This document shows positions 1 through 5,075 of a stretch of DNA of 5,075 nt, one piece after another. The DNA is from Acidobacteriota bacterium. Lineage in GTDB: Bacteria; Acidobacteriota; Terriglobia; Bryobacterales; Bryobacteraceae. The stretch covers positions 1-5,075 of the forward strand of contig JAJYKC010000265.1 of NCBI GenBank assembly GCA_021788955.1. Direction: 5' to 3'. A program made the translations under genes and the position numbers. The notes beneath the pieces are model-generated. The model was given only the letters and a program-made list of their open reading frames with translations, was not told the DNA's origin and did no database searches. The stretch's first letter is position 1. Every line of letters begins with the position of its first letter.

Positions 1-183
1 GAGCACGAAGAACACGCTCGAAAGCATGTACGCGATGATGCCGGCCCACACCCACAGGTTCGTGGCGAACTTCTTCCATCCGCCGTGCAGGTTCATCGAG
101 CCGAACTTCAGAAACACCGCGCCGAAGGAGCCGACAAACGACGCCACCAGCACATAGATCATCGAGGAAACCGGGGTCGTCAT
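1..183 (-). CDS. Half-size EamA/SMR-like membrane transporter subunit, C-terminus cut off by window edge
   Basis: The first 61 residues are visible, starting MTTPVSSMIYVLVASFVGSF. A first hydrophobic helix covers about residues 8-25. It is followed by a short polar turn (KFGSMNLHGGWKKF, about 26-39) and a second hydrophobic helix (about 43-61) that runs off the window. This helix-short loop-helix plan, with a Gly/Ser-rich first helix ending in a K-F-G type motif, fits a small four-helix member of the drug/metabolite transporter superfamily. The start is well supported: GGAGG lies 6 nt upstream, inside the end of the preceding gene. The ATG overlaps that gene's TGA as ATGA, so translation is probably coupled. 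The tandem arrangement suggests the two small proteins act as a heterodimer in the inner membrane, as known for paired SMR proteins and ArnE/ArnF. The substrate cannot be told from sequence. Family call is fairly sure; pairing is inference. Confidence 0.75.
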   Translation of the reverse strand, partial: MTTPVSSMIYVLVASFVGSFGAVFLKFGSMNLHGGWKKFATNLWVWAGIIAYMLSSVFFVL

Positions 184-587
184 CGCTTGCCTCCAAGGCC
201 CATAATCCCCACCCCGGCCACAATCAGCGCCACGCCAATGCCTTTGAACGTATTCATCGGCTCATGCAGGATGAGCACCGACAGCGCCGCGACCCACACG
301 TAAGTCAGCGCGATCACCGGATACAGTTTCGATAACTCCCCGTGCCGGAACGCGAGCGTCAGCAGGATCAGGCTCAGCCCGTACATCGCATAGCCGAAGA
401 ACAACGGCATGCTTGTCACCATCCCCAGCAGGCTGGCGAGCCAGTCCTTGTGGCTGATCGTGTTCGCACCGGTTTTAATCAGCATCTGTGCCGCCGCGCC
501 GAGCAAGGTGCAGACGAACACCAGCGATATCGACTTCCAGCGGTCAGCCGCCGCGGCCTCCGTTGTGGCCACACTCGTAGAGTTCAA
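180..587 (-). CDS. Small four-helix EamA/SMR-like (DMT superfamily) transporter subunit
   Basis: This is a 135-residue inner-membrane protein. A polar N-terminal tail (1-17, with DRW at 15-17) precedes four likely helices at about 18-38, 56-80, 88-107 and 112-131, and the protein ends in a basic LGGKR. The segment GELSKLYPVIALTYVWVA (83-100), then ILHEP (106-110) and a glycine-rich last helix, is the pattern seen in the C-terminal half of EamA-type and ArnE/SMR-type proteins. The length matches half-size transporters rather than the usual ten-helix EamA proteins. The chosen start is TTG at 587-585, because GGAGG sits 6 nt upstream (598-594) and no ATG fits in front of the first helix. It overlaps the next gene by four bases (ATGA). 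It lies 46 bp after the receptor gene on the same strand, so it could be read from that gene or from its own promoter. The transported compound is unknown; lipid-linked sugar or small cation transport are both possible for this fold. Confidence 0.85.
   Translation of the reverse strand: MNSTSVATTEAAAADRWKSISLVFVCTLLGAAAQMLIKTGANTISHKDWLASLLGMVTSMPLFFGYAMYGLSLILLTLAFRHGELSKLYPVIALTYVWVAALSVLILHEPMNTFKGIGVALIVAGVGIMGLGGKR
190..194 (-). promoter_or_regulatory. Shine-Dalgarno site for the second transporter gene
   Basis: Read on the minus strand, GGAGG lies 6 nt before the ATG at 183. It is embedded in the last codons (Leu-Gly-Gly) of the upstream transporter gene. Together with the ATGA overlap it fixes the start of the downstream gene and indicates coupled translation. 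Confidence 0.8.
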
Positions 588-593
588 CGCGTA

Positions 594-598
594 CCTCC
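594..598 (-). promoter_or_regulatory. Shine-Dalgarno site that supports a TTG start
   Basis: Read on the minus strand, GGAGG is followed by 6 nt (TACGCG) and then TTG at 587-585. The spacing is the same as for the downstream partner gene. This site is the main reason for choosing the rare TTG start; a later ATG would remove the first predicted helix. Confidence 0.75.
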
Positions 599-602
599 GA
601 AA

Positions 603-616
603 AGGGGAAACCCTTA
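603..616 (-). terminator. Small hairpin after the receptor gene, possible weak terminator
   Basis: On the minus strand AAGGG, a four-base TTTC loop and CCCTT form a 5-bp stem, and the T run continues two bases beyond it. It begins 17 nt downstream of the receptor stop codon. The stem is short and has only three G-C pairs, so termination would be inefficient at best. On the plus strand the same stem has a GAAA loop and is followed by ATTTT, but no plus-strand gene ends here. It may partly separate receptor expression from the transporter pair. Confidence 0.3.
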
Positions 617-625
617 TTTTATCAG
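617..625 (-). promoter_or_regulatory. Possible extended -10 promoter for the transporter pair
   Basis: Read on the minus strand, the bases are TGATAAAAT, an extended -10 pattern (TG, one base, TAAAAT; five of six match to TATAAT). Transcription would start near 610 and give a leader of about 23 nt containing the GGAGG site. A -35 is weak: TTGTGG at 643-638 has a short 15-nt spacer. The element lies in an AT-rich patch just past the receptor stop codon, which could also be chance. Confidence 0.4.
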
Positions 626-633
626 CGGCGCGT

Positions 634-3600
634 TTACCACAACAGCTTCAATGCGAGTTGCAGTTGCCGGGAAGTCGTGGCGGTGCTCGTGATGACGCCG
701 GCGGTGGGCGACGGCGCGGCCGTAGGCGAGGTGAACACGATCAGGTTCGGCGTGTTGAAGCTGGCCTGATTGGCGATGTTGAACGCCTCGGCGCGGAACT
801 GAACGTCGAGCGTCTCGCCGATATGCGAATCCTTCACCAGCGCCAGATCCAACTCCGCCAGTCCCGGGCCGTACAACACATCGCGCCCCAGCGTTCCGTA
901 AGTCCCGTTCGTAGGCACGACAAACGCATTCGGGTTGAACCACCGGTTTGGGCTCCCCGGGATAACGGATCCGGAAAAAGCGGGGTTCAACGACGGCCGC
1001 ACCGGGTTCGTGGCGTCGCCGTTGTTCGACGGGTTGAAGCTCATCTCCGGCGTGAACGGGAACCCGGAACGCAGCGTCTCGATCGCGTCGAGCGACCATC
1101 CCGACACCAGGAACCCGCCCACTCCCTGCGCCGACGCCGCGAACCGCCGCCCATGCCCGACCGGCAGATCGTAGCTGGCGCCGATCGCCGCCGCCTGCCG
1201 CGCGTCGAATGTGGATGGTCCCCAATCCAGGCGCAGATTCCGCGCGTCTTCGGCGAGGCCCGGCGCATTGGCCGAAGCGCTCGCGTTCAAAGTAGAGCCG
1301 TCGTCCAGGCTCTTGGACCACGTATAAACGCCGCGCAACTCGAGTCCCGCCGCCAGACGCCGCCGCAGGTCGATCTGCAGCGCGTTGTAGCTGCTGACGC
1401 CCTCGGAATACCAGCTCCAGCCGCTACCCAACCGCGGATTTGCCAGCGGCGAGTTCGGCGGATAGTAGATTGTGCCGGCGGCGAGCGTCGAAGGGCACGG
1501 CGCGGCCGGACACGTGACCGAATACGCCTCATTCGGGTCGATGCTGATCATTTCGTGATAGCCGTGCGAGCCCTGGTAACTCACGTTCAGAACCGTGTTC
1601 GTGCTGAGTTGCTGCTCGACGGTGAAGTTGTACGAGATCACGGTGGGCGTATAAAAATCCGGCTGCACGCCGGCGGGCGACACCAGCGACCCCGCCGGAG
1701 CGGGCGCGCCGGGAACCACGTTCAGCGTGGCGACCGGTTGATTCTTCAGCGTGATGCTCGTGTTGAACGGCGCGTTCTGATCCAGGCGATAGCTGAGGCC
1801 GTCCTGCAGCGAGTGGTAGATGCCGGCGCCGGCGCGGATGACGGTGCGGCCGCTTGCGAAAGGGCTCCATGCGATGCCGGCCCGCGGTTCCGGCAGGAAG
1901 ACTGAGCGGTTCACCGTAAGCGCCGAGGTCCCCACTTGCGGCGTGGTGAGAAGCGCGCCACCCGGCGCCGGCACGAACGCCGCCGCGCGTCCGAACGCTT
2001 CATTCCATCCGTTGGTCGACTCGGCGCGCAGGCCCAGCGTCAACGTGAACCGATCGCTCAGCCGCATCTCATCCTGAACGAAGAAAGCTCCCTCGAAGGA
2101 CCGCCAGCTCAGCGGCGTCGCCTGCGGCACGGCGCTGAACACGGTCACCACTCCCTGCATCAGCGCGGCGAGACTCGAAAATGTCGCCTGCCCGTACTGG
2201 CCCAGCGCCTCGCGGTCGTTGGCCTGGATGCGCTCGGTCCACACGCCGGCGGTCAGTTGATGGATCCCCTTCACCACCGTCACGGAGTCAGCCGCCGTGT
2301 ACAGGTTCCGGTTGATGAAAAGGTTGCTCCCGAAGTTGCTCCCGGCGAGGGTGATCTGGCTCGGGGTGTTCGGCGTCGCGCTTCCTCCCACGACAAGCGC
2401 ACTCATCGGACGCCCTGAAACAAATCCCGACCCGCTCACCGTCGGCTCCCCCGTGTACAAATACGCGCCGCGCGAAAACCCCACCGTCGCCGAATTCACC
2501 GCGGCCGGGGAAAACTCGTGGGTTTCATGCAGGCTCGCCACCTGCTCGCGCAGCGACTCGATGTCGAGACTCAGCGGATTCTGCGTCGGCGTATTGTCGC
2601 GGCTGTCATCCACCGTGTAGACCGCGCTCAGCGAGTCGGCGCCCGACAGGATCTGGTCCACGCGCGCGACGCCGAAGTCCTCCTGAATGCCCTGCACGGG
2701 ACTATTGAACGCTTCGGCGATCCCGGCGCCGAGATCCGGACCGTTGGCCAGGGGCCAGTAGTTGAGCAACCGCGCCACGCCCGGAGCCAGCCCCAGATGC
2801 GTGAGCGTCCCGCCAGGGCCGGGCAGATACCCGTTCCGCACATTGTTGTCCGGCACGAAGGTGACGTTACTCAACCCGAGATGCTGCCGGAAACCTTCGT
2901 AATCGGTGAAGAAAAACGTGCGGTTCTTCTTGATCGCGCCGCCGAGCGAACCCCCGAACTGGTTCCGCCCGAACCCAGGCACGGTCTGCCTGTCGAAGAA
3001 ATTGCGCGCGTCGAAAGCGCTATTGCGGACGAACTCGTACACCGAGCCGTGCAAATCGTTCGTGCCGCTGCCGGTGGTGATCTCCACCTGCGCGCCGGGG
3101 CGCTTGCCATACTGCGCACCGTAGGCGCCGCTTTCCACGTTGAACTCGCGCACTGCGTCGACGCCGAGCAGTTGGCCGCTCGTGCCGCCCGGTGTCAGGT
3201 TGATCTCCGCCGCTCCCGTGTACTCGACGCCATCCAGCAGAAACAGATTCTCCTGCGGCCTGCGCCCATCCACGGAAAACTGATTGGCGACCGTCGAGTT
3301 GGATATTCCAATGCCGCCCAGTTTTTGCGACGTGTAGTTTGCCACGCCCGGGTTGAGAGTCAACAGTTGATCGAAGCTGCGGCCGTTGAGCGGCAGGTTT
3401 TTCACCGCCTGCGCTCCAACCAGGCCTGGCGGCGTGTCCACCGCAGGGGCGTCCTCATGCACCGTGACGCTCTCGTTCATCGGCCCGACCTTCAGCGTTA
3501 CGCCCACTTCCGCATGCTCGCCCGTCTCCAGCCGGATGCCCCCGCGAACCGCCGTCTCAAAGCTCCGCTTCGACACTCGGAGCTCGTACACGCCCACCGG

Positions 3601-3801
3601 CAACGGCACAAACGCATAACGGCCTTGCAGGCCGGTGGCCGCGGTGCGCGCCTGGCCGGTCTCGAGATTGCGCGCCTCGGCGGAGGCGCCTTCAACGGGT
3701 GCGCCGGTTGAATCCGTGACGATCCCGCTAAGCGAAGCCTCCTGCGCCAGCGCGGCGCCGGCCAGAAGCACGCAGAAGAGACTGTAGCGAATCCAGGACA
3801 C
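634..3801 (-). CDS. Oar-like / TonB-dependent-receptor-like outer-membrane protein with N-terminal carboxypeptidase-regulatory-like domain
   Basis: This is a 1055-residue outer-membrane protein. From the GTG start (3801-3799) a signal peptide covers residues 1-19, with likely cleavage after ALA. A beta-sandwich domain of the CarboxypepD_reg/Cna-B kind follows at about 24-105 (SGIVTDSTGAPVEGA, then GRYAFVPLPVGVYEL). A plug-like region covers about 130-270, with LPLNGRSFDQLLTLNPGV at 136-153, NQFSVDGRR at 173-181, LFLLDGVEYTG at 186-196 and VREFNVESGAYGAQYGKRPG at 217-236. The remainder is barrel, with YTWSKSLDD near residues 825-835 and a final RQLQLALKLLW ending in an aromatic residue, as typical for barrel insertion. 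Two cysteines at 764 and 769 (CPAAPC) could form a loop disulfide. Length is usual for this acidobacterial class. No clear TonB box is seen, and the ligand is unknown (large polymers or peptides are often suggested). GTG was chosen because it gives a clean signal peptide. The ATG at 4065 would add 88 residues read antisense through the divergent gene and is rejected. Confidence 0.92.
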   Translation of the reverse strand: MSWIRYSLFCVLLAGAALAQEASLSGIVTDSTGAPVEGASAEARNLETGQARTAATGLQGRYAFVPLPVGVYELRVSKRSFETAVRGGIRLETGEHAEVGVTLKVGPMNESVTVHEDAPAVDTPPGLVGAQAVKNLPLNGRSFDQLLTLNPGVANYTSQKLGGIGISNSTVANQFSVDGRRPQENLFLLDGVEYTGAAEINLTPGGTSGQLLGVDAVREFNVESGAYGAQYGKRPGAQVEITTGSGTNDLHGSVYEFVRNSAFDARNFFDRQTVPGFGRNQFGGSLGGAIKKNRTFFFTDYEGFRQHLGLSNVTFVPDNNVRNGYLPGPGGTLTHLGLAPGVARLLNYWPLANGPDLGAGIAEAFNSPVQGIQEDFGVARVDQILSGADSLSAVYTVDDSRDNTPTQNPLSLDIESLREQVASLHETHEFSPAAVNSATVGFSRGAYLYTGEPTVSGSGFVSGRPMSALVVGGSATPNTPSQITLAGSNFGSNLFINRNLYTAADSVTVVKGIHQLTAGVWTERIQANDREALGQYGQATFSSLAALMQGVVTVFSAVPQATPLSWRSFEGAFFVQDEMRLSDRFTLTLGLRAESTNGWNEAFGRAAAFVPAPGGALLTTPQVGTSALTVNRSVFLPEPRAGIAWSPFASGRTVIRAGAGIYHSLQDGLSYRLDQNAPFNTSITLKNQPVATLNVVPGAPAPAGSLVSPAGVQPDFYTPTVISYNFTVEQQLSTNTVLNVSYQGSHGYHEMISIDPNEAYSVTCPAAPCPSTLAAGTIYYPPNSPLANPRLGSGWSWYSEGVSSYNALQIDLRRRLAAGLELRGVYTWSKSLDDGSTLNASASANAPGLAEDARNLRLDWGPSTFDARQAAAIGASYDLPVGHGRRFAASAQGVGGFLVSGWSLDAIETLRSGFPFTPEMSFNPSNNGDATNPVRPSLNPAFSGSVIPGSPNRWFNPNAFVVPTNGTYGTLGRDVLYGPGLAELDLALVKDSHIGETLDVQFRAEAFNIANQASFNTPNLIVFTSPTAAPSPTAGVITSTATTSRQLQLALKLLW

Positions 3802-3807
3802 TCGTAA

Positions 3808-3813
3808 AGTATA
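3808..3813 (-). promoter_or_regulatory. Probable -10 element of the receptor gene, implying a leaderless mRNA
   Basis: Read on the minus strand, TATACT (five of six to TATAAT) ends 6 nt before the GTG start at 3801. Transcription would begin at or within a base or two of the start codon, leaving no room for a Shine-Dalgarno site, and none is seen upstream. No good -35 is found: the -35 position is GC-rich (TTCCCC at 3837-3832, 18-nt spacer) and falls in the dyad at 3829-3846. The alternative is that the true promoter is further up and TATACT is chance. Confidence 0.45.
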
Positions 3814-3828
3814 CGCGACACGCCGGCC

Positions 3829-3846
3829 GCCGGGGAAGCCCCCGGC
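3829..3846. repeat. Perfect 7-bp GC-rich inverted repeat in the divergent intergenic region
   Basis: GCCGGGG, a four-base AAGC loop and CCCCGGC form a perfect dyad in the 81-bp gap between the divergent start codons. On the receptor side it covers the expected -35 position. On the plus side it would form a stable hairpin in the leader, 36 nt before the ATG at 3883. There is no T run, so it is not a terminator. It may be an operator or an RNA leader structure; chance in GC-rich sequence is also possible. Confidence 0.45.
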
Positions 3847-3882
3847 TCCCGACCACAGCGGCCCGCCGTCCGCTGCGGGACA

Positions 3883-4674
3883 ATGAGGAATATGACGGCG
3901 CGCCTCCTGTTTGCCGCCGCCGCGGCCGCGATCACCCTGTTCGCCGCCGAAGGCTGGAAGAAACACGAATTCACCCAGTGGTCCCAGGATGATGTGGACC
4001 GCATCCTGAACGACTCCCCCTGGGCCAAGGAAACCCTCGCCACGTTCCAGGCGCCGCACTCGCACAGCGCGGGCGGCTCCGGCGACAGCGACAGCGACGG
4101 CGGTACTTCCATCGGCTACGCGCCGCCGTCACCCATCAACAACGGCATGCCCGCCGGACCCGGCCACTCACCCGATACCGGCGCGGCGGGACCTATCGAC
4201 GCCGCTGCCGCCTCCATGCCCACCATCCGCGTCATCGTTCGCTGGGAAAGCGCGCTGCCTGTCAAGCAAGCTCTGCTCCGCCTGAGGTTCGGCGCCAACC
4301 CTCCCGCGCCCGGCGACGCCGGCTACACGCTCGACCGCGTCGAGAAGGACTACGTCATTGCCGTCGTCGGTCTCACGCTCCCCTCGAACCGGAAAAAACC
4401 CGCGCCGGGTGAAGAGTCCCCGCAGGACCGCATGCGCGACGAACTGCTCGCCACCACAACGCTCACGCCGAAAGGCCATCAGCCGATCCTGCCCGAGGAG
4501 GTTCGCGTCAACCCGCCCGAGGCCCGCTCGGAAGTTCTCTTCCTGTTCCCGCGCACCCAGCCCATCGAAGCCTCCGACAAAGAAGTCACCTTCGACGCCC
4601 AATGGCGATCGCTCGGCATGCGCAAAAATTTCCGCCTGAAAGACATGATGTACCGCGGCAAACTGGAACTGTAG
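3883..4674 (+). CDS. Exported protein of unknown function (263 residues), acidobacterial type
   Basis: I do not recognise a named family. A signal peptide is clear: basic start MRNMTAR, hydrophobic core LLFAAAAAAITLFAA (8-22), probable cleavage near residue 22-23. The mature N-terminus has an aromatic/acidic block, WKKHEFTQWSQDDVDRILND then SPWAK (25-49). A low-complexity linker follows at about 58-110, with HSHS, GSGDSDSDGG and Pro/Gly-rich sequence. The C-terminal domain (about 113-263) looks beta-rich: IRVIVRWESALPVKQALLR (115-133), YVIAVVGLTL (157-166), EVLFLFPRTQPI (217-228), ending FRLKDMMYRGKLEL. There are no cysteines, so it is not a lipoprotein. The start is either ATG 3883 or ATG 3892; both keep the signal peptide and neither has a well-spaced Shine-Dalgarno site. 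It lies 10 nt ahead of the transglutaminase-like gene, so they are probably one operon. Proteins with a similar W-SPWAK block and VRW-S-LPV motif recur, from memory, in Solibacter-like genomes. Confidence 0.88.
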   Translation: MRNMTARLLFAAAAAAITLFAAEGWKKHEFTQWSQDDVDRILNDSPWAKETLATFQAPHSHSAGGSGDSDSDGGTSIGYAPPSPINNGMPAGPGHSPDTGAAGPIDAAAASMPTIRVIVRWESALPVKQALLRLRFGANPPAPGDAGYTLDRVEKDYVIAVVGLTLPSNRKKPAPGEESPQDRMRDELLATTTLTPKGHQPILPEEVRVNPPEARSEVLFLFPRTQPIEASDKEVTFDAQWRSLGMRKNFRLKDMMYRGKLEL

Positions 4675-4679
4675 AAGGG
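4674..4679 (+). promoter_or_regulatory. Shine-Dalgarno-like site overlapping the upstream stop codon
   Basis: GAAGGG begins with the last base of the TAG stop at 4672-4674 and ends 5 nt before the ATG at 4685. It supports that start and ties translation of the second gene to the end of the first. Confidence 0.5.
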
Positions 4680-4684
4680 CGCCG

Positions 4685-5075
4685 ATGCGCATCTCCTCAA
4701 ACGGCGGGCTTTCGGTGGAACGTTTCTTCGAGTATGCGCTGCTGTGTATGCTCGCCAGCGGCTATCTGGCCCTGGCGGGCTCGGGCTATTTCGCGCGCCT
4801 CCCGGTGGCGGCCACCGGAGCCGCCCTCGCCGCGCGCGCGCTCATGGTATCGGGTCTTTTACGCCTCCGCGTTCCCTCCCGGGCCGTCACCGCCGCGACG
4901 CTGGCTTACCTCGGCTTCTACGCGGCGGACTACTTCTACCTCTCGCGTTCGTTCCTTCAATCCACGGTCCACCTGATCTTCTTTCTCGCCATCGTCAAAA
5001 TCCTCACCGCCTACACCGACCGCGACTATTTCTACGTCAAGATCATCGCCTGGACCGAACTGCTCGCCGCAAGCC
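4685..5075 (+). CDS. N-terminal membrane part of a probable TgpA-type (DUF3488) transglutaminase-like protein, cut by window edge
   Basis: 130 residues are visible, open to the window end. Four likely membrane helices lie at about 15-37, 41-60, 67-86 and 92-109, and another may begin near 117. The motif region ADYFYLSRSFLQSTVHLIFF (81-100), followed by VKILTAY (104-110), TDRDYFYVKII (111-121) and TELLAAS (124-130), matches the way TgpA/DUF3488 proteins begin: a membrane block ahead of a periplasmic transglutaminase-like Cys-His-Asp domain. That catalytic domain would lie beyond the window and cannot be verified here. In characterised TgpA the transglutaminase domain faces the periplasm. The ATG at 4685 follows the upstream stop by 10 nt with a purine-rich site in front, which fits an operon with the secreted protein. 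Other multi-pass membrane proteins remain possible. Confidence 0.72.
   Translation, partial: MRISSNGGLSVERFFEYALLCMLASGYLALAGSGYFARLPVAATGAALAARALMVSGLLRLRVPSRAVTAATLAYLGFYAADYFYLSRSFLQSTVHLIFFLAIVKILTAYTDRDYFYVKIIAWTELLAAS

Noticed and set aside
409..1905. 498-codon open frame on the plus strand, antisense to the receptor gene
   Set aside because: It is arginine-rich and low in complexity, shows no domain, and lies wholly opposite convincing receptor coding sequence except at its left end, where it is antisense to the transporter gene. It is a typical high-GC antisense shadow.
2518..3711. 397-codon open frame on the plus strand, antisense to the receptor's plug region
   Set aside because: It lies exactly opposite the best-conserved receptor motifs (LNGRSFDQLL, LFLLDGVEYTG). 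Its own protein is rich in Arg, Ala and Val with no signal peptide, helix or motif pattern, so it is a shadow frame.
3911..3929. GCC/GCG-rich simple repeat
   Set aside because: It merely encodes the alanine-rich core of a signal peptide, so no separate repeat element is needed.
3802..4065. 88-codon N-terminal extension of the receptor to an upstream ATG
   Set aside because: It would run antisense through the start of the exported-protein gene, and its sequence is charged and Gly/Pro-rich with no export signal. A signal peptide begins right at the GTG at 3801.
3498..4112. 204-codon minus-strand open frame overlapping the receptor N-terminus and the exported-protein gene
   Set aside because: It is out of frame with the receptor's signal peptide and regulatory-like domain and rich in Arg/Ala/Ser/Pro without domain features. 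Two real genes already explain these bases.
4168..4692. 174-codon minus-strand open frame opposite the exported-protein gene
   Set aside because: It is antisense to a gene with a clear signal peptide and patterned beta segments, has no recognisable features, and has an Arg/Gly-rich shadow composition.
4602..4976. 124-codon plus-strand open frame overlapping the end of the exported protein and the start of the membrane protein
   Set aside because: It is rich in Arg, Ser and Pro and out of frame with the four-helix protein starting at 4685, which has a supported ribosome site and family-like motifs.

Overview
The window is high-GC bacterial DNA. It most likely comes from an Acidobacteriota genome of the Solibacter/Bryobacter type. 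The main clue is a roughly 1050-residue outer-membrane protein with a carboxypeptidase-regulatory-like N-terminal domain, a TonB-receptor-like plug and a barrel ending in an aromatic residue; this protein class is strongly expanded in that phylum. A secreted protein of a kind I associate with the same group lies next to it. Taxonomy is inferred from protein character only, since no rRNA or other marker gene is present.

Layout, left to right. Bases 1-587 (minus strand) hold two overlapping genes for half-size, four-helix drug/metabolite-type (EamA/SMR-like) membrane proteins. The upstream one (180-587) appears to start at a TTG codon behind a very good Shine-Dalgarno site. The downstream one (1-183, cut by the window edge) starts inside the stop codon of the first (ATGA overlap). 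The 46-bp gap 588-633 carries a possible extended -10 promoter for the pair and a small hairpin. Bases 634-3801 (minus strand) are one large gene for an Oar-like/TonB-dependent-receptor-like outer-membrane protein, probably starting at GTG. Bases 3802-3882 are a compact divergent regulatory region with a TATACT element almost touching the GTG start and a perfect 7-bp GC-rich dyad. Bases 3883-4674 (plus strand) encode a 263-residue exported protein of unknown function. Ten bases later, 4685 to the right edge encodes the N-terminal membrane part of a probable TgpA-type (DUF3488) transglutaminase-like protein.

The window therefore has two transcription directions: a leftward block (receptor, then the transporter pair, possibly read-through or with its own promoter) and a rightward block (secreted protein plus membrane transglutaminase-like protein, probably one operon). 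All recognisable products are membrane or exported, so this is an envelope-related locus. No mobile element, CRISPR array, tRNA or rRNA was seen. The long open frames antisense to the receptor gene look like high-GC shadows. I do not see a clear new biological system. The least explained element is the secreted protein coupled to the transglutaminase-like gene.
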